From contig PKDD01000050.1 of NCBI GenBank assembly GCA_002862465.1, positions 1 to 33,101 of the forward strand: DNA of 33,101 nt. Reading direction: 5' to 3'. The stretch is from Haliea sp. (GTDB taxonomy: Bacteria > Pseudomonadota > Gammaproteobacteria > Pseudomonadales > Halieaceae). The notes under the pieces were generated by a model. It did no database searches, had not been told where the DNA came from, and saw only the letters and a program-made list of their open reading frames with translations. Shown piece after piece: positions 16,408 to 24,101 of this stretch. Numbering within the stretch: the first letter of the stretch is position 1; every line of letters begins with the position of its first letter. The position numbers and the translations under genes were made by a program.

Positions 16408-17253
16408 ATGTCCCCAACCTTAACTTCAGCACTGATCGAAACCGTTGACACTCGAGATGAGCCTGCCCAGCTTGTGCAGTTAACCGATACGCATCTTTGC
16501 CGCGCACGCGGAGGCACTTTGCTGGGCATGGATACTGACCGCTCGTTGCAAGCCGTCATTAACCTTGTTCAAAAAGAGCGGCCTGTTATTGATCTGCTGC
16601 TGGGGACCGGAGACCTATCTGATGGAGGTTCAGGCCCTGCTTATGAGCGACTGCAGAACTATTTTAATCAACTGACACCCGTCAACTACTGGCTGCCTGG
16701 CAATCACGATGATCGAGCGGTGATGGACGCTGTTGCTGCGACCCGTGCGCGTTTGTGTAGAGAAATAAGACTGCCCTGCTGGCAGGTCTTGCTGCTGGAT
16801 TCTCAAATTGTCGGACACGTCGGGGGAGAATTAGGCGAAGAAGAGCTGACATTATTAGATCGGTCGTTGTCGGCCGCGAAGGAGCAGGGGCGGTACACAT
16901 TGGTTTGTCTGCATCACCAGCCGGTGGCCGTTGGCTGTGAATGGCTGGACCAGCAGATGGTCGCTGATGCCGACGCCTTTTTCAGCGTGCTCGATCGTTA
17001 TTCCGGAGTCAAGGCGGTTCTGTGGGGCCATGTGCATCAGGAAATAGATCGCACTCGCAATGGAGTGCGATTACTGGCATCGCCCTCTACCTGTGTTCAG
17101 TTTGCGCCTGCTAGTGAAAACTTCAAAGCCGATGATCAGCCGCCAGGATACCGTTGGCTTGAGTTGCATCGTGACGGGCGCATTGACACAGGCATATCCA
17201 GGGTGTGGGATACCTCATTTTCCGTCGATCTTGATTCAGGGGGTTACTTATAA
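16408..17253 (+). CDS. cpdA: 3',5'-cyclic AMP phosphodiesterase
   Basis: 281 residues of the class III calcineurin-like metallophosphoesterase fold. All metal-site motifs are present in order: D27-T-H29, GTGDLSDGG (Asp69), GNHDD (Asn99, His100), CLHHQPVAVG and GHVHQEID. The set matches CpdA, which hydrolyses cAMP in the cytoplasm and so lowers CRP/Vfr signalling. It follows yqiB by 12 bases and precedes parE by about 75 bases, the conserved gene order. The yqiA esterase gene often found between cpdA and parE is missing. The C-terminal region ends with GYRWLELHRDGRIDTGISRV, as in other CpdA proteins. Confidence 0.93.
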   Translation: MSPTLTSALIETVDTRDEPAQLVQLTDTHLCRARGGTLLGMDTDRSLQAVINLVQKERPVIDLLLGTGDLSDGGSGPAYERLQNYFNQLTPVNYWLPGNHDDRAVMDAVAATRARLCREIRLPCWQVLLLDSQIVGHVGGELGEEELTLLDRSLSAAKEQGRYTLVCLHHQPVAVGCEWLDQQMVADADAFFSVLDRYSGVKAVLWGHVHQEIDRTRNGVRLLASPSTCVQFAPASENFKADDQPPGYRWLELHRDGRIDTGISRVWDTSFSVDLDSGGYL

Positions 17254-17327
17254 CTCGCACTGTGTGGGGTCCACTGTACAATGTCGATCTTACGAAATTT
17301 CCTAACAAGGCATGATAAGTTACTGCA

Positions 17328-19217
17328 ATGAGCCAATATACCGCTGAAGATATAGAAGTCCTTACTGGGTTAGAGCCCGTGCGCAAACGTCCCGGCATGT
17401 ATACGGATACGACTCGCCCCAATCATTTGGCACAAGAAGTCATCGACAATAGTGTTGATGAAGCTCTAGGTGGTTTTGCTAGAGAGATAGATGTTTGCCT
17501 GAATAAGGATGGTTCTATCACGGTAACTGATGACGGCCGTGGTATGCCTGTTGACTTACATCCCGGAGAAAAAAAGCCAGGGGTGGAAGTCATTCTAAGC
17601 ACATTGCATGCGGGCGGTAAGTTCTCGGATAAAAATTATCAATTCAGTGGCGGGCTACACGGTGTGGGTGTGTCGGTGGTCAATGCACTGTCCAGCGCTC
17701 TGGAAGTGGTGATTCGCCGCGACGGCAATGTCTACAACATGACATTTGCAGGCGGAGAAAAGAAAACGGAGCTGGCCGTCATCGGCAGTTGTGGCAAGCG
17801 GAATACCGGCACCACGCTGACGTTTATGCCCGATTCTAAGTATTTTGATTCAGTTAACTTTTCAGTATCCCGATTGCGCCACGTATTGCGGGCTAAGGCG
17901 GTGCTGTGCCCAGGCCTGAGAGTCAAGTTCAAGGATGAGAAGAAAGGCGAGACAAAAGAGTGGTATTTCGAAGACGGGCTAAAGGACTATCTGGCGGATG
18001 CCACCATCGACTCTCAGGTTATTCCTGAAGAGCCTTTTGTGGGCAGCTTCAGTGGCAGCAATGAGGGCGTGGACTGGGCTGTGCAGTGGTTGCTAGAAGG
18101 CGGAGATATCACGGCCGAATCCTATGTCAATCTGATTCCTACGATTCAGGGGGGGACCCATGTTAACGGTATGCGAACGGGGTTGTTGGACGCGATGCGT
18201 GAATTTTGTGAACTGCGCAGCCTGTTGCCGCGTGGCGTTAAGTTGACGCCAGATGACATCTGGGAACGGTGCTGCTATGTGCTCTCTTCCAAAATAAGTG
18301 ACCCGCAGTTCTCTGGCCAGACCAAAGAGCGGCTCTCGTCGCGGGAAGCTGCCGCGTTTGTGTCAGGTATTGTCAAAGACGCGTTCAGTCTGTGGCTCAA
18401 TCAGCATACAGAAGAAGCAGAGAAACTTGCTGAGTTGTGCATCGCCAACGCACAGGGCCGCTTGCGTCTAGCCAAGCAGGTGACGCGCAAAAAAGTGACC
18501 GCTGGGCCGGCTCTGCCGGGTAAATTGGCTGATTGTTCAGGAGGAGATCCGTCACATGCTGAGCTCTTTCTAGTGGAGGGGGATTCTGCCGGCGGCTCCG
18601 CTAAGCAGGCGCGTAGCCGAGAATTTCAGGCTATCCTGCCGCTGCGTGGAAAAATACTAAATACTTGGGAAGTCGATTCACAGGAGATACTTGCTTCTCA
18701 GGAAGTGCACAATATTTCAATCGCCCTTGGCGTTGACCCGGCCAGCGATGACCTCTCGGGGCTGCGTTATCATAAGATCTGTATTTTAGCAGATGCCGAT
18801 TCTGACGGTCTTCACATTGCCACGTTGATCTGTGCCCTATTTGTGCGCCATTTTCGACCGCTGATAAAGGCCGGCCACATCTATGTAGCGATGCCACCGT
18901 TGTTTCGGGTCGATGTTGGGAAGGAAGTATTTTATGCGCTTGATGAAGCCGAAAAGCAGGGAATCTTAGATCGCATTGAGGCGGAAAAGAAAAAAGGAAA
19001 GGTCAATGTGCAGCGCTTCAAGGGTCTTGGAGAAATGAATCCGTTACAATTGCGTGAAACCACGATGGATCCTGACACCCGACGTCTTGTGCGGCTGGTC
19101 CTAGGCAGCGGTGATGACACCAATGAAATGATGGATATGTTGCTGGCCAAGAAGCGTGCTCCAGATCGCAAGGCGTGGTTGGAGGAGAAAGGGGGCATTG
19201 CCGAGGCTGGTTTGTGA
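17328..19217 (+). CDS. parE: DNA topoisomerase IV subunit B
   Basis: 629 residues, almost the same length as E. coli ParE (630). The GHKL ATPase domain has EVIDNSVDEA (Asn41), DDGRGMPVDLHP and GGLHGVGVSVVNALS. The TOPRIM domain has LVEGDSAGGSAKQARSREFQAI, LRGKILN and DADSDGLHIATL. It ends soon after the QRFKGLGEMNP and LVLGSGDD segments, without the extra GyrB insert, which separates it from GyrB. With ParC (not in this window) it decatenates daughter chromosomes. The stop overlaps the start of the next gene by 4 bases (GTGA). Confidence 0.96.
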   Translation: MSQYTAEDIEVLTGLEPVRKRPGMYTDTTRPNHLAQEVIDNSVDEALGGFAREIDVCLNKDGSITVTDDGRGMPVDLHPGEKKPGVEVILSTLHAGGKFSDKNYQFSGGLHGVGVSVVNALSSALEVVIRRDGNVYNMTFAGGEKKTELAVIGSCGKRNTGTTLTFMPDSKYFDSVNFSVSRLRHVLRAKAVLCPGLRVKFKDEKKGETKEWYFEDGLKDYLADATIDSQVIPEEPFVGSFSGSNEGVDWAVQWLLEGGDITAESYVNLIPTIQGGTHVNGMRTGLLDAMREFCELRSLLPRGVKLTPDDIWERCCYVLSSKISDPQFSGQTKERLSSREAAAFVSGIVKDAFSLWLNQHTEEAEKLAELCIANAQGRLRLAKQVTRKKVTAGPALPGKLADCSGGDPSHAELFLVEGDSAGGSAKQARSREFQAILPLRGKILNTWEVDSQEILASQEVHNISIALGVDPASDDLSGLRYHKICILADADSDGLHIATLICALFVRHFRPLIKAGHIYVAMPPLFRVDVGKEVFYALDEAEKQGILDRIEAEKKKGKVNVQRFKGLGEMNPLQLRETTMDPDTRRLVRLVLGSGDDTNEMMDMLLAKKRAPDRKAWLEEKGGIAEAGL

Positions 19218-19555
19218 AAATTGAAGTCACAACCGTTCCTGAGGAAGGAGTCAGCTGCGCGAATTGCAGAGCTTGTTGTTGTCGCTTAGAGGTCATGCTT
19301 ATCACTGACACCGGCGTGCCTCCGCAGTTTATTGCGGAAGATCAGTGGGGCGCTAGAACCATGTCTCGTTTGGATGACGGGTGGTGCTCCGCTTTAGATA
19401 GAAGCAGTATGGCGTGTAGTATTTATGATAAGCGCCCGTTGATTTGTCGAGATTTTGAGATGGGAAAACACGAGTGCAGGTCAGAGCGAGCTGCGTGGGT
19501 TTACAGCGAGCGATTAGACGGTTTGAGCAGGCCTGCGACACAGCTGCCAGGGTAA
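19214..19555 (+). CDS. YkgJ-family cysteine cluster protein
   Basis: 113 residues from the GTG at 19214, which overlaps the parE stop by 4 bases. It contains CANCRACC, the C-x2-C-x2-C-C motif of the CxxCxxCC/YkgJ family (residues 16-23), followed by WCSAL, ACSIYDKRPLICRDF and a further Cys (HEC). These cysteines are believed to bind zinc or an iron-sulfur cluster; the function is unknown. A longer in-frame start 39 bases upstream lies inside parE and is less likely. Coupling to parE suggests common expression rather than a shared pathway. Confidence 0.85.
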   Translation: MKIEVTTVPEEGVSCANCRACCCRLEVMLITDTGVPPQFIAEDQWGARTMSRLDDGWCSALDRSSMACSIYDKRPLICRDFEMGKHECRSERAAWVYSERLDGLSRPATQLPG

Positions 19556-19630
19556 GTTTTGAATGCCAGGCAATGGGTATGTGTTGCACATCTTGCCAGA
19601 CATTTATTAGAAAAGTGACAGGAGAAATGT

Positions 19631-19735
19631 ATGGCGAAGGGACAGGATGCAAAAAAAGCTGTTAAAAAGAAATCTGAAAAAACACTGAAAGAAAAGCGTA
19701 ATGAAAAGAAAGAGAAAAAAGCCAATAGAAAGTAA
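19631..19735 (+). CDS. Lysine-rich 34-residue microprotein
   Basis: The reading frame starts at ATG 19631 and ends at TAA 19733-19735. An AGGAGA ribosome-binding site sits about 7 bases before the start, the best one in this part of the window. The product begins MAKGQDAKKAVKKKSEKTLK and is about 40% lysine, with glutamate and arginine making up most of the rest; it has no hydrophobic core and is likely disordered. I recall similar short lysine-rich proteins annotated as hypothetical in Pseudomonas relatives, but cannot verify homology here. Its basic nature suggests binding to nucleic acid or ribosomes, which is an inference. It lies between the YkgJ gene and yceI. Confidence 0.65.
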   Translation: MAKGQDAKKAVKKKSEKTLKEKRNEKKEKKANRK

Positions 19736-19783
19736 GTAGCTGTTTCAGGGTCAGCAGTAGTCGATACACGCGAGGGCATTATT

Positions 19784-20380
19784 ATGGGCAAGGTACAAAT
19801 TTTTCAGCGGTGGTTACTGGTCATGGCGTTGCTGATGCCTTTCGCTTCAGCTTGGGCTGATTGGGAACTGGATAGCACAGCATCGGCGATCAATTTTATT
19901 TCAATAAAAAATGCTAGCGTGGGTGAGGTGAATAGTTTCAGTACTCTAACGGGCTCTATAGACGCAGCCGGCGAGGTTCAGATAACGATCAATCTCAACA
20001 GTGTCCAGACGCTAGTGGAGATACGCAATGAACGCATGCGCGAGCTATTATTTGAGACCGTCACGTTCCCGGCCGCCGAAGTAACAGCCCTCATTGATCC
20101 TGCGATGCTGGTCACAGCAGTCGACGGTGATGTTATCTCAGCCAGCGTGCCCATCACACTAGCATTGCATGGGCAGGAAAAAATAATGACTGTTGCTGTC
20201 GTGGCAGTTGGAGAAGGCGATGGTAATTTACGCGTTTTCACACCGCGGCCCGTGATCATCAATGCCTCTGATTTTGGTTTAGAGAAGGGTGTTGCTGCAC
20301 TAAAGAATGTGGCGGGCTTGCAGTCAATCAGTCTTGCTATTCCGGTAACACTAGATCTGCAGTTCACGACGACTCAGTAA
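19784..20380 (+). CDS. Periplasmic YceI-family lipid-binding protein
   Basis: 198 residues with a signal peptide (hydrophobic WLLVMALLMPFASAWA, cleavage near residue 25). The mature protein starts with DWELDSTASAINFISIKN and continues with an antiparallel beta pattern (FSTLTGSIDAAGEVQITINLNSVQT, then RNERMRELLFET). This matches the YceI lipocalin-like fold that binds isoprenoids or amides in the periplasm. A GAGGG ribosome-binding site precedes the ATG. The C-terminal ITIPV-like strands (LQSISLAIPVTLDLQF) are complete. It converges on the cytochrome gene; YceI proteins often accompany b-type cytochromes, but none is present here. Confidence 0.88.
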   Translation: MGKVQIFQRWLLVMALLMPFASAWADWELDSTASAINFISIKNASVGEVNSFSTLTGSIDAAGEVQITINLNSVQTLVEIRNERMRELLFETVTFPAAEVTALIDPAMLVTAVDGDVISASVPITLALHGQEKIMTVAVVAVGEGDGNLRVFTPRPVIINASDFGLEKGVAALKNVAGLQSISLAIPVTLDLQFTTTQ

Positions 20381-20488
20381 TACGACGCGGGGCGTCAGTC
20401 TAAGCAGCTATCGTCACGTGGAATCGCTACAGCGCCATTTGATTCTGCTGGGGTGAACCTGTTGGCTGCTTACTCGCTGACAGAACGT

Positions 20489-22771
20489 TTAAAGTGTGTC
20501 ATTGGCAAGATCTTGGTAAAGCGCTTGGTAAGAGCGATTTCTCGGTGCAATTTGTGTCAACATTTTGGCGTAGCCCCGCGCCTTGGTGCGCTGACCGAGT
20601 TCAGCGCTGTAGTCGGTTAAGGCAAGTAGGACTTCAACGTTTTGCGGCACACTGCGTAACAGCGCCTGTAAATGTGTGATTGCTGCGGCGGGTTGTCCCA
20701 GATCGTGCAGCGCAATGGCATACACAAAGCGGTGGCGGGTACCCTCGGTTTCTAGCTCTGCGGCCCGGCCTAGATACGTCAGCGCCGTGTCGGGTTTACC
20801 GCTGCGGGTTTCCAGTAAGCCAAGTGCATGCAGTGTCGGTCCGTTGTTTGGAAAGATCGCTAAGGCTTGGAGTAATACCTTTCGCGCTTCCGAGTCCTTA
20901 GATTGACTGCGTAACAGATCCGCGAGGTTCAGGTAAGCGGGCATCAACTGTGAGTTCAGGTATAAGGCCTCGCGGTAAGCTGCCTCCGCCGCTTCTTTGT
21001 TTCCTTGCGTGATATAAAAAACACCCAGTTGTAATTGTGTGCCGGGCATATCGGCATTCTGTTGCAGGTTGCTAACGTATTCATCGAACAATACCCTTAG
21101 CTGCGCGGCTTGTTCAGGCGACACTTGATCCAGAGGCACTCCGGCAAGAGAAGCAGCAACAGCCATACGTACGGCTGTTATGTCATCGGCGATTAGTGGC
21201 TGCATCAGCTGGTAGCGCTGGCCTAGTGGAAGGAAGTCAAGTGCACGGATGGTGCTGGCGCGCAGCAGCGCGTTGTCGTTATACAGCAGAAGGGTCGCTG
21301 TTTGGAGAGCGTCACGGCCACCGACTTGCCCTAATGCATCCATAGCCGTAGCGCGCCAGATCGCTGCCGTGCCTGGATCACTTGCAAGGTTAACCAGTTG
21401 CGGGACAGCGCGGACGTCGCCCATCGCAATATGTTGAAAAGCGCGGGCGGGGTGACTGCCAGTATCGCGAAACTGGACGCCCCATTCGCGCAAAGCCGCC
21501 AGGGACCACTGCGCGTCTTTATTTTTGTGGCACTGGTTGCAGGCATTGGGTGTGTCCATAACGACGCTGAGGTCAGGACGCGGGATGCGCATGCTATGAT
21601 CCCGCCGGTCATCAACCCCCATATAAGTTGTCTCCGGCATGTGGCAGTTAGCGCACAAGGCGCCGGTTGAATCTGTCGGATGGTGATGGTGGCTCGCGCT
21701 ATCGTAATATGCCGGTGCATGACACTGAGCGCATACGCCATTGTCGGGAGCGTGTAACTGCAGGCTGTGGGGGTTATGACAGCTACTACAAACCGCGCCG
21801 GCCTGATGCATTTTGCTTTGCACCCACGAGCCGTGCACATAGTCTTCATCGCGGATCTGACCATCCGGATAATATAAAGGCCACTGCGGTAGCACGGGCT
21901 CATGCGTGTCAAGCAACTCGGCGCCGTAGTGGTAATCGCCTAGCGTGGCGCGCCTAGAGTGGCAGCGAGCACAGCTGTTTATCTGGGCATTCGATGTTAA
22001 AGGGGATGTTCGCTGCGCAATGGTGGCGTCCGGGGGAAACGCCCATTGCCCACGTTGTTGCAACGCCGTGGGGAAACCGCCGTTTACGGCGCTTTTCAGT
22101 GTGTTCGATGCTGCGAGCGCTTGATGCTGTTCGCCCGGGCCATGGCAGGCTTCGCAGCCAACATTTAATTCCGCGAACTGCGTATTAAATGAACGGTCGA
22201 GGGTATTGTAATTTTTCTTGAGGTCTGTGCTATGGCATTCCGCGCAGCTCGTATTCCAGTTTTGGTAGGTCCCGGTCCAGTGCAGAGGATCTTTATAATC
22301 GACTTTTTCGTCGGGATAAAGATGATACCAGCGCTGACCGCCTTCCGCTTTAGTGCGCGCATCCCAAGCGATACTCAGCGCCTGTAGTCGACCTCGTGAC
22401 AAGGGAAGTAGATATTGCTGCAAAGGGCTTACACCGAATACATAGGACACTTCGAAGTCTTGTGCCTTGCCGTCTTCACCGTCAGTATTTACCATGAATT
22501 TTTCACCATCTCGAAAGAATCGAGTCGTGATGTTGTTATAGGTGAAGGTGGCATTATCGAAGTCTCCCAACACGGTCGCGGCAGACGGCAGTTGCATGGC
22601 GAGATCATGATGGGAGCCACGCCATTGCGCGTGTTCTTCCGCATGACAGCCTTGGCAGGCATCTGAACCGACGAAAGCGCCAGCGCTAGCCGCCCCCAAC
22701 ATTATTGCGGTGACAAAAATTTGTATCAGCAGCAAGTCGTGGTAACCGTAATTGTAAATGGAGGCACACAT
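20489..22771 (-). CDS. Exported octaheme c-type cytochrome with HEAT and TPR repeats
   Basis: 760 residues. A hydrophobic signal (about residues 13-30, ending AASAGA) directs export. Eight CXXCH haem-binding motifs lie at about residues 39, 176, 206, 267, 328, 347, 373 and 411. They are interspersed with many His residues that could be distal ligands. The layout resembles cytochrome c554-type multihaem proteins. From about residue 445 there are HEAT-like helices (AIWRATAMDALGQVGG, LLRASTIRALDFL). At least four TPR units follow to the C terminus (NKEAAEAAYREALYLN, DSEARKVLLQALAIFPNN and others). It should transfer electrons in the periplasm while binding a partner through its repeats; the substrate is unknown. 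The first residues before the signal core are atypical, so the start could be slightly downstream. Confidence 0.88.
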   Translation of the reverse strand: MCASIYNYGYHDLLLIQIFVTAIMLGAASAGAFVGSDACQGCHAEEHAQWRGSHHDLAMQLPSAATVLGDFDNATFTYNNITTRFFRDGEKFMVNTDGEDGKAQDFEVSYVFGVSPLQQYLLPLSRGRLQALSIAWDARTKAEGGQRWYHLYPDEKVDYKDPLHWTGTYQNWNTSCAECHSTDLKKNYNTLDRSFNTQFAELNVGCEACHGPGEQHQALAASNTLKSAVNGGFPTALQQRGQWAFPPDATIAQRTSPLTSNAQINSCARCHSRRATLGDYHYGAELLDTHEPVLPQWPLYYPDGQIRDEDYVHGSWVQSKMHQAGAVCSSCHNPHSLQLHAPDNGVCAQCHAPAYYDSASHHHHPTDSTGALCANCHMPETTYMGVDDRRDHSMRIPRPDLSVVMDTPNACNQCHKNKDAQWSLAALREWGVQFRDTGSHPARAFQHIAMGDVRAVPQLVNLASDPGTAAIWRATAMDALGQVGGRDALQTATLLLYNDNALLRASTIRALDFLPLGQRYQLMQPLIADDITAVRMAVAASLAGVPLDQVSPEQAAQLRVLFDEYVSNLQQNADMPGTQLQLGVFYITQGNKEAAEAAYREALYLNSQLMPAYLNLADLLRSQSKDSEARKVLLQALAIFPNNGPTLHALGLLETRSGKPDTALTYLGRAAELETEGTRHRFVYAIALHDLGQPAAAITHLQALLRSVPQNVEVLLALTDYSAELGQRTKARGYAKMLTQIAPRNRSYQALYQDLANDTL

Positions 22772-22873
22772 TACCAGTCATTTTATGCTATGGACAGGGT
22801 CCAAGATGCTACCTACCATAGGTCTCAATCCTGTTGGTTCATGATAGGGCATAGAAGTTAGTGAGGGCAGATT

Positions 22874-23575
22874 ATGAGGCTGGGGATTTTAAGAACAGAC
22901 GCGGTTCGTCCAGAGTTGGAGCCTGTGTTCGGCCAGTATCCGGAGATGTTCGGTGCGCTGCTGCAGACTGCGGACCCCGATCTTGAGTATGCGGTCTATG
23001 ATGTAGAGATCGGCGAGTACCCGGTTGATATTGACGAGGTCGATGCGTATCTGATTACCGGCAGTAAATCCAGTGTCTATGAGGACCAGCCTTGGATTAT
23101 TGAGCTGATAGCGTTTATTTGTGAGTTAGACGCGCGGCGTAAAAAACTGTTGGGCATTTGTTTCGGTCACCAGCTTGTCGCGCAGGCGCTGGGTGGCAAA
23201 ACCGAAAAGTCAGCCAAGGGCTGGGGCGTGGGACTGCATACGCATCGATTCACTACTACGCCCTCTTGGCATGATCACGGTGATGTGAATCTGAATATTT
23301 TGGTCAGTCATCAGGATCAGGTTGTCGTTGTGCCTCCTCGGGCGCGCGTGCTGGCGGGCAGCGAATTTTGCGAGAATGCGGTATGTCAGGTTGGCAACCA
23401 TATCCTAACGTTTCAGGGTCACCCAGAGTTTGTGCCCGAATATTCATATGAACTGCTGACGATTAGGCGTGAGCGAATTGGTGAGGTTGCTTATGCTGCA
23501 GGAATGGCCTCGCTTGGCGGGGTTCAGGAGGGTCAGCGCGTGGCCCGCTGGATGCTCAACTTTTTGAACGCTTAA
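22874..23575 (+). CDS. Class I glutamine amidotransferase-like protein (GMP synthase GATase-like)
   Basis: 233 residues. The triad is complete: nucleophile Cys96 in LGICFGHQLVAQALGG, and His183 and Glu185 in TFQGHPEFVPEY. DAYLITGSKSSVYEDQPWI forms the oxyanion-side loop. It is a stand-alone amidotransferase without a synthetase domain, of the group often annotated as GMP synthase-like or gamma-glutamyl-type hydrolases. Such proteins hydrolyse glutamine or gamma-glutamyl amides in the cytoplasm. GAGGG precedes the ATG at 22874. Neighbours on both sides are on the opposite strand, so it is probably transcribed alone, and nothing nearby reveals its acceptor. Confidence 0.88.
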   Translation: MRLGILRTDAVRPELEPVFGQYPEMFGALLQTADPDLEYAVYDVEIGEYPVDIDEVDAYLITGSKSSVYEDQPWIIELIAFICELDARRKKLLGICFGHQLVAQALGGKTEKSAKGWGVGLHTHRFTTTPSWHDHGDVNLNILVSHQDQVVVVPPRARVLAGSEFCENAVCQVGNHILTFQGHPEFVPEYSYELLTIRRERIGEVAYAAGMASLGGVQEGQRVARWMLNFLNA

Positions 23576-23660
23576 TGCAGACGGGCGGTAGGCTGACTTG
23601 TGTCTGAAGGCTGTTCTTGTGCGTGGCAGGCGGAAGACAAAACTTGCCCGCGCCAATGAG

Positions 23661-24101
23661 TTACCAGTTGCCGACGTTTTCCATGGATGCCCAAGGTGCC
23701 TGCGGAGGCAGTGGCGCTCCATCCTGCAGTAATTCAATAGAAATGCCATCAGGAGAGCGAACAAAGGCCATATGCCCGTCCCGCGGGGGACGATTGATCA
23801 CGACGCCTTTGTCCAAGAGGCGCTGGCACAGCGCATAGATATTTTCCACGCGGTAGGCTAAGTGGCCAAAATTGCGGCCGCTCTCATAGTCTTCTGTGTC
23901 CCAGTTCCAAGTGACCTCCACGAGGGGACTCTGGCCCTGTTCAGCGCTTTCGACATCATCTGGCGCGGCCAAAAAGACTAACGTAAATCGTCCTCCTTCG
24001 CTGGCGTAGCGATTGACTTCAACCAGCCCCAGTTGATCACAGAAAAAATGCAGCGTGTCGTCGAGATTTCGTGCGCGCACCATCGTGTGCAGAAATTTCA
24101 C
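23661..24101 (-). CDS. Glyoxalase I-like VOC family protein
   Basis: 146 residues, one VOC module pair as in bacterial glyoxalase I. It follows the GloA pattern closely: MKFLHTMVRARNLDDTLHFF, then VEVTWNWDTEDY and NFGHLAYRVENIY. The four metal ligands of E. coli GloA (His5, Glu56, His74, Glu122) appear as His5, Glu62, His80 and Glu123. It may therefore isomerise the methylglyoxal-glutathione hemithioacetal or a related adduct. Its start overlaps the stop of the upstream FAD oxidoreductase by 4 bases, so the two form one operon and may act on the same substrate. A true detoxification role is not proven. Confidence 0.85.
   Translation of the reverse strand: MKFLHTMVRARNLDDTLHFFCDQLGLVEVNRYASEGGRFTLVFLAAPDDVESAEQGQSPLVEVTWNWDTEDYESGRNFGHLAYRVENIYALCQRLLDKGVVINRPPRDGHMAFVRSPDGISIELLQDGAPLPPQAPWASMENVGNW

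Noticed and set aside
19175-19213. Longer N terminus for the CxxCxxCC protein
   Set aside because: It would lie inside parE, add a non-family N terminus and ignore the classical GTGA overlap start at 19214.
13731-20016. 15-base identical string GTCCAGACGCTAGTG in the tolC-side methyltransferase (near 13731) and yceI (near 20003)
   Set aside because: A shared 15-mer is about what chance gives in 33 kb, and both copies lie in unrelated coding frames.
20384-20396. GACGC-GGG-GCGTC hairpin after yceI as a terminator
   Set aside because: Stem of only five pairs and no T tract on either strand; too weak to call although it is in a convergent gap.
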